Source: DASWIG01 sp965371445 (GTDB lineage: Bacteria > Acidobacteriota > Thermoanaerobaculia > Multivoradales > J023). From it: 30,435 nucleotides of DNA. Each line of letters opens with the position of its first letter. Position 1 is the stretch's first letter. Both the position numbers and the translations under genes were made by a program. Shown piece after piece: positions 24,712 to 30,435 of this stretch. The notes beneath the pieces are model-generated. The model was given only the letters and a program-made list of their open reading frames with translations. It was not told the origin of the DNA and searched no databases. The stretch covers positions 1 to 30,435 of the forward strand of contig CBDUYN010000128.1 in NCBI GenBank assembly GCA_965371445.1, in the 5' to 3' direction.

Positions 24712-26208
24712 TCAGAAGGTGATGGGGTGGGTCGGCCAGGCTTCCCACGGCCAATAAAATTCCCAGTTCGGGCCGCGTAGCGCGGTCCCGGTCCAGGTCA
24801 GGAGGACGAAGGCCACGATGAAGGCGGTGAACGTGGCGATCGCCGCCGTCCGCGTCGAGCCGGTAACCTTCAAGGCGAGGAAGTAGAGGGCCACGAAGGA
24901 AAGGAGCAAGAGCATCGCCGGATTGACCAGGTCAAAAAAGAGCTGGCTCCCGACGTTGGGGAAAAGCTGGCGCACCGGCGCCAGGATGCCGATCGCCAGG
25001 CACCCCACCGTCCAGACAAGACCCCAGGCGATGCCCAAGAAGCCCCATTTCTTTCCCGCGCCGTCGGTAAACCAGGCGCCGATCCTCTTCTGCTCGCGGT
25101 CGAGGTAGGGTATGAGGGCGAGGCCCAGCAAAACGATCCCCGGGATCACCACACCGCCGATGAGCGCCGAATAACCGACGAGCTCCTGGAGGCCGAGGAA
25201 GTACCACGGCGCCTTCGCCGGGTTGGGGGTGACCTCCGGGTTCGCCGCCTCTTCCAGCGGAGCCGCGACGAAGAGCGCGAGAAGCATGGCGACCAGCGTC
25301 GCCGCCGCGGTGACCAGGAGGATCCGGGTCACCAGATGCGGCGAGGACGGCAAGGAATCTTCCCGGTGGACGCTGCCCGGGTCCTTTACCGTCACCGAGG
25401 TGCCGGAGGCGATCCCCAGGACACTCCAGGTCTTCGTCTTCTCCGGGACCTCTGGCGACCGGTCGCGGTTTTTTTCCCGCAGCTGCTCGACGACGGCGAG
25501 CCCGCCGTCCTTGCGGATCCGCCACATGTGCCACACGGCGACCGCGAGAAGCACCCCGGGCAGGAAGACGACATGCAGGACGTAGAAACGGATCAGCGTC
25601 CCCTGTCCGACGAGCGTCCCTCCGAGGAGGAGCTCCTGGATTTCCTGACCGACAAGCGGCACGCTCGCCGCGATGCCGGTTCCCACGGTGATCGCCCAGA
25701 AGGCCAGCTGGTCCCAGGGCAGAAGGTAGCCGGTGAAGGAGAGGAGGAGCGTCAAGACCAGGAGAAAGACGCCCAGGACCCAGTTGAACGGACGGTTGGA
25801 GTCGACCGCGCTTCCCCGCTTGTAGGAGCCGGTCAAAAAGACCCGGAACATGTGGAGGAAAACGGCCGCCACCATGAGGTGGGCCGAGATGCGGTGCAAG
25901 CGGCGCAGGAACCAGCCGAAGCTGACCGCGAAGTCGAGGTCCTTGATCCCCCAGTAGGCACGCTCCACCGACGGGACGTAGAGAAACATCAGGACGACTC
26001 CGGTCCCCGTCAGGATCAGGAAGAGGACGAGACAGATCGTTCCGAGGTAAAACGACGAGGACGGCTTCAAGCTCAGCTTCGTCACCCGGGCGGGAAACCA
26101 GTGGAGCAGGAAGTTCGCCACCACCGCTTCGCCGGCCTCGCGGTCCGAGCGTGGGGCGAAGCTCCAGAGGAGCCTTTGCCAGAAGCCATCTCTTGGAAAC
26201 AGGCTCAT
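24712..26208 (-). CDS. Cytochrome b (b6/subunit IV fusion) of a quinol-oxidising complex
   Basis: A 498-residue integral protein. The N-terminal half is cytochrome b6-like with paired heme ligands H105/H119 (LHRISAH ... FLHMFRV) and H212/H227 (VLHVVFLP ... VWHMW). The spacings of 14 and 15 match the b6 type. The C-terminal half is subunit IV-like, with KAPWYFLGLQEL in place of the classical PEWY quinol-site motif, a variant seen in several menaquinol-type bacterial complexes. Between them is a soluble linker of about 60 residues. It starts immediately after the Rieske stop (TAAATG). Together with Rieske and the pentaheme protein it should oxidise membrane quinol and pass electrons outward. 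Confidence 0.92.
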   Translation of the reverse strand: MSLFPRDGFWQRLLWSFAPRSDREAGEAVVANFLLHWFPARVTKLSLKPSSSFYLGTICLVLFLILTGTGVVLMFLYVPSVERAYWGIKDLDFAVSFGWFLRRLHRISAHLMVAAVFLHMFRVFLTGSYKRGSAVDSNRPFNWVLGVFLLVLTLLLSFTGYLLPWDQLAFWAITVGTGIAASVPLVGQEIQELLLGGTLVGQGTLIRFYVLHVVFLPGVLLAVAVWHMWRIRKDGGLAVVEQLREKNRDRSPEVPEKTKTWSVLGIASGTSVTVKDPGSVHREDSLPSSPHLVTRILLVTAAATLVAMLLALFVAAPLEEAANPEVTPNPAKAPWYFLGLQELVGYSALIGGVVIPGIVLLGLALIPYLDREQKRIGAWFTDGAGKKWGFLGIAWGLVWTVGCLAIGILAPVRQLFPNVGSQLFFDLVNPAMLLLLSFVALYFLALKVTGSTRTAAIATFTAFIVAFVLLTWTGTALRGPNWEFYWPWEAWPTHPITF

Positions 26209-26727
26209 TTACACCACCAGTCTGAAGTCGCGGTCGACGTCTGTAGCGAGGTCCACTATGAGCTGTCCGTCCTCGAGGGAGACCTCGAGGCGGTGCCAAC
26301 GCAGGGGCCGCGGCGCGGGGCCGGCGAAGTTCGTGCCCTCGTCGCGGAACTTCGAGCCATGGCAGGCGCAGTGGAACTCGCCACGGGAGCTGTAGGTGAG
26401 CTTGCGCACCGTCAGCTCTTTCGCCTGGCTGAAGGGCGAGAACTTCACCGTGCAGCCGAGGTGGGTGCACACTCCCGAGACGGCGTGGAAGGCGTTGCCC
26501 TCGCGGAAAAGGAAGATCCGGTGCTGGTCGAGGAAGGCCACGCCCTCCGCGTAGTCGCCGGCCTCACCGATCTTGAAACGCTTCGGCGGCTCGTAGAGGA
26601 CGTTCGGAACGAGCGAACGGAGCGCCGTCCACGAGCCGGCGACGAAGCTCAAGCCGAAAAGCGTCCCGGTCAGCTTGCGCAAAAAACCCCGGCGGCTCTC
26701 GCCCGCCGAGCCTTCTTTCTCACTCAT
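26209..26727 (-). CDS. Rieske [2Fe-2S] protein
   Basis: A 172-residue protein with an N-terminal twin-arginine-like anchor (ESRRGFLRKLTGTLFGLSFV) followed by the periplasmic Rieske domain. Cluster ligands are C87 and H89 (CTHLGC) and C120 and H123 (CACHGSKF). C92 and C122 form the usual disulfide. It accepts electrons from quinol at the cytochrome b site. Start ATG 26727 has GGAGACGAG upstream, inside the last copy of the 26-bp repeat. The final minicistron of that repeat ends 8 bp inside this gene, so initiation may be coupled to translation of the repeat. Confidence 0.93.
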   Translation of the reverse strand: MSEKEGSAGESRRGFLRKLTGTLFGLSFVAGSWTALRSLVPNVLYEPPKRFKIGEAGDYAEGVAFLDQHRIFLFREGNAFHAVSGVCTHLGCTVKFSPFSQAKELTVRKLTYSSRGEFHCACHGSKFRDEGTNFAGPAPRPLRWHRLEVSLEDGQLIVDLATDVDRDFRLVV

Positions 26728-26731
26728 CTCT

Positions 26732-26847
26732 CGTCTCCACGCCAGTGAATCCTGTATTCGTCTCCACGCCAGTGATCATGTATTCGTCTCCACGCCAGTG
26801 ATCATGTATTCGTCTCCACGCCAGTGATCATGTATTCGTCTCCACGA
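26732..26847 (-). repeat. 26-bp tandem repeat forming ATGA-coupled minicistrons
   Basis: CGTCTCCACGCCAGTG starts units at 26732 (27 bp long), 26759, 26785 and 26811, with a partial unit at 26837. On the minus strand each unit carries GGAG, then ATGA: the ATG overlaps the stop of the preceding frame. Reading after the GltD-like stop gives MITGVETNT (26831-26802), again MITGVETNT (26805-26776), then a 19-residue frame (26779-26720) that ends 8 bp inside the Rieske gene. The unit copies the last codons (VETNT-stop) of the GltD-like gene, so it arose by tandem duplication of that gene end. Confidence 0.85.
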
Positions 26848-28834
26848 AATGAAACCTCTCCATGGTCATGGCCTCGGTCGGACAGCGCAGAGCGCAGAGG
26901 CCGCAACGAATACATCGGGTGTCGTCTTTCAAGAGGACGGTCAAAGGTAGCGACGGATCGTGGGCGTAGGCTTCAAGCGCCAACCTGCGCTGCTCTTCGG
27001 GCATGTCGACCTCGTCGATCGGGACGAAGGTCAGGCATTTCTCGGGGCAGACGTCGGCGCAGCGGCCGCAGAGGACGCATTTCTCCGGGTCGTAGATCGT
27101 GTCGACGTGGCATTGGAGGCAGCGCTCGGCCTGCTGGCGCGCCGCGGCCTCGTCGAAGACTTCCTCGACTTCGGTGATGCCCGTGCGCCGGCCGAGGTCG
27201 AGGGTCGGCGGCTGGTCGCGGTCGCACTGCTCGTAGCCGGCGGGCATCCGGTAGCCCTCGGGCGGGATCCGCTCGACATCGACCTGGAAGGAGACCGTGC
27301 TCCGCCCTTCCCCACCGCCGCCGTCGCGCCGGAGGCGCGCCCCACGACTCAGGTATTCGTGGATCGAGCGGGCGGCGCGCTTGCCGTTGGCCACCGCCTC
27401 GATGGCGATCCGTGGCCCGAAGGCGACGTCGCCGCCGGCGTAGAGGCCCGGTGCCGTCGTCGCCAGGGTCTCGGGGTCGATCTTGACGGTACCGCCGCGG
27501 GTCAGCTCGACGCCGTCGTCCTCGTCGAGGAACGAGAGGTCGGCCTGCTGGCCGATGGCGAGGATCACCGAGTCGACGTCGATCTCGCGGGTCTTCTCGG
27601 CGTCGAAGAGGGGGTTGAAGCGCCCTTCGTCGTCGAAGACCCGGGTACAGGCCTGGAAGCGGATGCCGGTGACCTTGCCGTCTTTGCCGAGGATCTCGGT
27701 CGGTCCCCAGGAGGGATGGAGCTCGACGCCCTCCTCGACCGCCTCGCGGAGCTCGTCGCGGCCCTGAACGGTCAGGGCGGCGGGCATCTCTTCCATTGAT
27801 TCCAGCGAGGCGACGTGGACCTCGCTCGCTCCCGAGCGCAGCGCCCCGCGCGCCGCGTCAAATAGCGGCTGGGTCGCCGCGGCCTCGGCCGTCGCCTCGA
27901 TCTCCGCCATCGGCTCGTAGAACTCGCGGACCGCGGTGCGCGCCGCGTCGAAGGCCACCGAGCCGCCGCCGACCACCACCACCCGCTCGCCCAGGTCGAC
28001 CCGGTAGCCGCGGTTTAAGTTGAGCAGGTAGTCGACCGCCTTGACAACGCCGTCGAGCTCGTGACCCGGGATCTTCAGGTCGCGTCCGCGCGAAGCGCCG
28101 ACCGAGAGGAAGACGGCCTCGAAGCCCTCCTCGCGCAGAGCCTTCAGGTTGTACTCGGCGTCGAGCGCCGTGGCGAAGCGGAAGGTGGCGCCGAGCTTGG
28201 CGATCGCCGCCGCCTCGCGCTCGATCACCCCGCGCGGCAGCCGATACTCCGGGATGCCGTAGCGCAGCATGCCGCCGGGCTGCGACTGCGACTCGATCAA
28301 GGTGACGTCGTAACCCAGTAGCGCCAGGTCGTGGGCGCAGCCGAGACCGGCCGGCCCCGCGCCGATCACCGCGACTTTCTTGCCGTCGCCGCCGGCTGCT
28401 GCCTTGCCCAGTTGCGAGAGGTGCCCGGGACGGCTGCAACCGATATCCCCCCTCGGTCCCCCCAAGGGGACGGTGTCGACGTCCTCGGCGTCGGCCAGAA
28501 GGTCCCGGAACGTGTCGGGCGCCGACGATTCCACCCCGTAGCGCTCCGTGACGAAGCGCTTCAGAGGACGGATCATCACGGCGCCGTCGATCCAGTTGCG
28601 CCGGCAGGCGTCCTCGCAGGGGGCGGCGCAGATGCGTCCGCAGATCGAGGCCAGCGGGTTCGCGGAGCGGGCCACGAAGTAGGCGGAGAGGAAGTCGCCG
28701 CCAGCGATCGCCTGGACGTAACGGCCGGAGTCGGTGTGGACCGGGCAGGCCTCCATGCAGGGCACGTTCGTCCGGTACCAGCCGAGCTCCCGAAAGACCG
28801 CCCGAAATCCTGTTGCGCTGCCCTCGTGGCTCAT
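26828..28834 (-). CDS. GltD-like FAD oxidoreductase with N- and C-terminal Fe-S domains
   Basis: A 668-residue protein starting at ATG 28834 (GGGAG six bases upstream). Residues about 1-90 form the dihydropyrimidine dehydrogenase/GltD-type Fe-S domain with C26, C30, C65, C69, C73 and C77. An FAD fold follows (VIGAGPAGLGC near 157-166), then a second nucleotide fold for NAD(P)H (VVVVGGGSVAFDAA). The C-terminus is a two-[4Fe-4S] ferredoxin (CVLCGRCADVCPEKC and CIRCGLCALRCPTEA). Such modules move electrons between NAD(P)H, flavin and ferredoxin, and here it is cytoplasmic. Its place at the head of the Rieske/nosZ transcript suggests feeding the quinone pool or a maturation reductase; this is inferred. 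Residues 121-130 are coded by a REP-like insertion in the linker before the FAD fold. Confidence 0.85.
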   Translation of the reverse strand: MSHEGSATGFRAVFRELGWYRTNVPCMEACPVHTDSGRYVQAIAGGDFLSAYFVARSANPLASICGRICAAPCEDACRRNWIDGAVMIRPLKRFVTERYGVESSAPDTFRDLLADAEDVDTVPLGGPRGDIGCSRPGHLSQLGKAAAGGDGKKVAVIGAGPAGLGCAHDLALLGYDVTLIESQSQPGGMLRYGIPEYRLPRGVIEREAAAIAKLGATFRFATALDAEYNLKALREEGFEAVFLSVGASRGRDLKIPGHELDGVVKAVDYLLNLNRGYRVDLGERVVVVGGGSVAFDAARTAVREFYEPMAEIEATAEAAATQPLFDAARGALRSGASEVHVASLESMEEMPAALTVQGRDELREAVEEGVELHPSWGPTEILGKDGKVTGIRFQACTRVFDDEGRFNPLFDAEKTREIDVDSVILAIGQQADLSFLDEDDGVELTRGGTVKIDPETLATTAPGLYAGGDVAFGPRIAIEAVANGKRAARSIHEYLSRGARLRRDGGGGEGRSTVSFQVDVERIPPEGYRMPAGYEQCDRDQPPTLDLGRRTGITEVEEVFDEAAARQQAERCLQCHVDTIYDPEKCVLCGRCADVCPEKCLTFVPIDEVDMPEEQRRLALEAYAHDPSLPLTVLLKDDTRCIRCGLCALRCPTEAMTMERFHFVETNT
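28446..28474 (-). repeat. REP-like palindromic element, copy 2 (inside the GltD-like gene)
   Basis: The core TCCCCCCAAGGGGACGGT (28457-28474, plus-strand reading) is identical to 3546-3563. GTCCCC-CCAA-GGGGAC forms a perfect 6-bp stem. It is read in frame on the minus strand as TVPLGGPRGD in a flexible linker, where it should do little harm. Confidence 0.75.
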
Positions 28835-28869
28835 CTTCGCTCCCGTTCCCACTTCTCGTGGAAGCTCAT
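28831..28869 (-). CDS. Possible 12-residue leader cistron
   Basis: ATG 28869 with GAGG upstream opens a frame coding MSFHEKWERERR. Its TGA (28833-28831) overlaps the GltD-like ATG by four bases (ATGA). It may couple translation or be the trace of a truncated gene. Very short, so uncertain. Confidence 0.35.
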   Translation of the reverse strand: MSFHEKWERERR

Positions 28870-28935
28870 TGCTTCCCTCGTGATGAACTTGTCGGGAGCT
28901 TCTGCGCTCCGGGGATAGAGCCGCAACCCCAGGAC

Positions 28936-28981
28936 GGGTAGTCTGCTCCTACTCCGTAGGGTAGCCTGCTCCTACCCCCTT
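28936..28981. repeat. 23-bp direct repeat with internal hairpins
   Basis: Two copies of GGGTAGYCTGCTCCTACYCC start at 28936 and 28959. In the second, GGGTAG pairs with CTACCC around CCTGCTC. They lie just beyond the stop of the minus-strand gene at 29021 and could form its terminator. Confidence 0.6.
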
Positions 28982-29020
28982 GGGATACGGACCAAAGGGG
29001 CTTGGAGCGGTTCGTCCAGT

Positions 29021-29974
29021 CTAGTTTACGCCCTTCGCGGCCTGGTCGATCACGGCTTCGAGCCTACGGGACTGCTCCTCGAGCAGCCGGCGCGGAATCT
29101 GGAGGCGCAGGGAAAGCATGAGCCGCATCAGGACGGCCAGCGTGGCGCCGCAGAGTTGGGCGTCCTCGGCGTCGCCGAGCGCGAAGAGCCCGCCGCGAGG
29201 CATTCTTATCTGCCTCGTGAGCGCCTCGGGATCCTTGCTCTTCGGCTTCTCCGGCCATCCCTCCAGGTCGACTTCTCCCAGGAGGCCGATGAGAGCGCTC
29301 GGCGAAGCTCCCGTCTTCAGCGCGGCGACGACCCGCCGGGCAAACCGCAGCTCGAAAGGCTTCAGCGGCTTCGTGAGCCGGCGGTCGTGCAACGCCGCTT
29401 CGGCTTGGTCCAAGCTGGCACGCACCATCTCGTTGGGATCGGCCTCCGGCCCCGTCGCCAACGCGTCTTCGAGGATCTGGGCAATGGTCGCCAGCATCTC
29501 GGGCTCGCAGTCGAAGTTACAGAGGAGCTGGAAGCGGGCGACGAGCTGGACGGTCCAGAAGTAGTGCTCGGGCGCCTCGCCGAGAGCCGGGCCGACGAGG
29601 TCGTCGATCACGTCGCCAGAGGCCCTGCCCTGAGATTTGCCGGCCTCGACCGCTTCCATGAGGACGTCGAAGTCGAACTGATACGCCTCGGAGTTCATCC
29701 GCCGGAGGAGCTTTTGCACCGCGGCGTTGTAGGCCTCCGGAGGCTCCGCTTTCTCGGGTCGCCCCTGCGAGCAGCCCTGCAAGAGGGTCAGGAACTGGGT
29801 CACCCGCTTGCCATGGCGAAAGGCTTCAGTGGCGGCTCGGACGATACGGACCTCCGGAGCGCGAAGAGCCCGGATCGCTTCCTCGTCGCCCAGGATCTCG
29901 TCCATGGTGGCGCAGACGTCGGCGACGACTTCGGCTTCGCTCCGGCGTGGGGGTGGCGTAGGGATCTTCATCAT
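29021..29974 (-). CDS. Hypothetical cytoplasmic protein
   Basis: A 317-residue protein starting at ATG 29974, with AGGAAAG upstream; a second ATG follows directly and an in-frame start at 30052 is possible. No signal peptide or transmembrane segment is seen. It is mainly helical and rich in Ala, Leu and Glu (EVVADVCATMDEILGDEEAI, TQFLTLLQGCSQG, LRLQIPRRLLEEQSRRLEAV). I do not recognise the family. It lies upstream of the GltD-like gene on the same strand, separated by about 150 bp with hairpin repeats, so it is probably a separate unit. Confidence 0.7.
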   Translation of the reverse strand: MMKIPTPPPRRSEAEVVADVCATMDEILGDEEAIRALRAPEVRIVRAATEAFRHGKRVTQFLTLLQGCSQGRPEKAEPPEAYNAAVQKLLRRMNSEAYQFDFDVLMEAVEAGKSQGRASGDVIDDLVGPALGEAPEHYFWTVQLVARFQLLCNFDCEPEMLATIAQILEDALATGPEADPNEMVRASLDQAEAALHDRRLTKPLKPFELRFARRVVAALKTGASPSALIGLLGEVDLEGWPEKPKSKDPEALTRQIRMPRGGLFALGDAEDAQLCGATLAVLMRLMLSLRLQIPRRLLEEQSRRLEAVIDQAAKGVN

Positions 29975-30130
29975 GGCGTCTTTCCTGACCCTGAAGGCGA
30001 TGGGCTCGTCGAACCGCGATTCTGTCCCGGATCGAGGCCCACGGTTTACCAATTCACCTGGCCGATTCCCCTGACGGTGCCGGCACCTCTCCTCGACACG
30101 GCCCGTAAGGGCACCCTGAAGGCCCCGCCG

Positions 30131-30159
30131 TCGACCTGTTGCCAGCTAAATGCTATAGT
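30131..30159 (+). promoter_or_regulatory. Candidate promoter and ribosome site for the last gene
   Basis: TCGACC (30131-30136) and TATAGT (30154-30159) have a 17-bp spacing, followed by AAGGAG at 30196-30201 nine bases before ATG 30211. This is the clearest promoter-plus-ribosome-site set on the plus strand near the window end. Confidence 0.55.
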
Positions 30160-30210
30160 CGACATGCTGAAGAGTCCTGGGGAAGGTCACAGAATAAGGA
30201 GACTTGCTTT

Positions 30211-30435
30211 ATGACCCACACATCAATGTACCGAATGAAGGGCCTCTTGACGCTCGCCGAATTCCTCGCTCAGATGGGAGCGGAGATCGCCGAGAGGACG
30301 ACGGCCCGAAAACCCTCTTTTCCCACACGTCTGGCGGGTTTTGAGGTGCGGACGCCTCGCCATCTTTTCCCATCGCGCCTCGCGAAGGTGCGACGAGGTC
30401 AGAATCTTTTTCCATCGCCTCCCGCGAAGGTGCGA
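30211..30435 (+). CDS. Partial ORF with 14-residue repeats, cut by the window end
   Basis: The frame from ATG 30211 is open to the last base (75 codons). The first 30 residues (MYRMKGLLTLAEFLAQMGAE) look like a normal helical start. After that it is coded by a 42-bp repeat giving LFPSRLAKVRRGQN, then LFPSPPAKVR. With a period divisible by three the frame is kept. A good ribosome site (AAGGAG) precedes it. Whether this is a real protein or an array that has captured a start is open. Confidence 0.5.
   Translation, partial: MTHTSMYRMKGLLTLAEFLAQMGAEIAERTTARKPSFPTRLAGFEVRTPRHLFPSRLAKVRRGQNLFPSPPAKVR
30350..30435 (+). repeat. 42-bp tandem repeat, start of an array
   Basis: Units beginning ATCTTTTCCCATCGC and ATCTTTTTCCATCGC are 42 bp apart and share GCGAAGGTGCGA. 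An older unit is hinted at upstream (TTTTCCCACACGTC). The array runs off the window. Its period and several words resemble the 41/42-bp array at 1427-1895. Confidence 0.65.

Noticed and set aside
26732..26847. CRISPR array or transposon footprint
   Set aside because: The repeats are contiguous, 26 bp long and copy the end of the neighbouring gene, so tandem duplication explains them.
27127..27141. CLQCH in the GltD-like protein as a heme c motif
   Set aside because: The protein is cytoplasmic and has no signal peptide; the cysteines belong to an Fe-S-rich C-terminal region.

Overview
The window is high-GC bacterial DNA with tightly packed genes that often overlap by 4 bp (GTGA or ATGA junctions). 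The gene content points to an uncultured Acidobacteriota-type organism (Thermoanaerobaculia-like). It has a Sec-dependent (clade II type) nitrous oxide reductase cluster, a secreted hydrolase whose C-terminal domain I associate with this phylum, a BlaI/M56 pair, and many small palindromic or tandem repeats. The taxonomic call is an inference from gene families, not from a marker gene.

Layout. 1-2730 (+): the repeat-coded tail of an upstream gene and its terminator; a DUF4344 putative metallopeptidase; a decayed membrane-type spermidine-synthase-like gene that runs into a 41-bp repeat array; and an unknown protein with an acidic tail. 2791-6700: a Y1 (HUH) REP-associated transposase, a two-gene unit (coiled-coil protein plus membrane-anchored pentapeptide-repeat protein), and a dense cluster of palindromic and GC-rich repeats. 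6704-10240 (-): a membrane-anchored hypothetical protein, an ISL3-family remnant, a lower-GC stretch with no clear gene, and an IS1380-family element whose transposase carries a frameshift. 10589-14326 (-): a secreted alpha/beta hydrolase, an M56-M23 double peptidase and its BlaI-type repressor with operators.

14378-28834 is the core: a nitrous oxide respiration cluster, mostly on the minus strand. In transcription order it holds a ferredoxin/flavin oxidoreductase (GltD-like), a Rieske protein, cytochrome b, a membrane-anchored pentaheme cytochrome c, NosZ, an unknown membrane protein and an unknown lipoprotein. A histidine kinase on the plus strand then interrupts it, and nosD, nosF, nosL and nosY follow. 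NosZ reduces N2O to N2 in the periplasm. The Rieske/cytochrome b/cytochrome c set is a plausible quinol-oxidising module feeding it, and NosDFYL mature its copper centres. No NosR or NosX gene is present, which fits a clade II arrangement.

29021-30435 holds an unknown protein (-) and the start of a repeat-coded protein (+) cut by the window end.

The most unusual signals are four. (1) A REP-like palindromic element occurs in frame inside both the transposase gene and the GltD-like gene. (2) A 26-bp tandem repeat between the GltD-like and Rieske genes creates a chain of ATGA-coupled minicistrons. (3) Similar 41/42-bp repeat arrays lie at both ends of the window. (4) NosL has an extra C-terminal domain.
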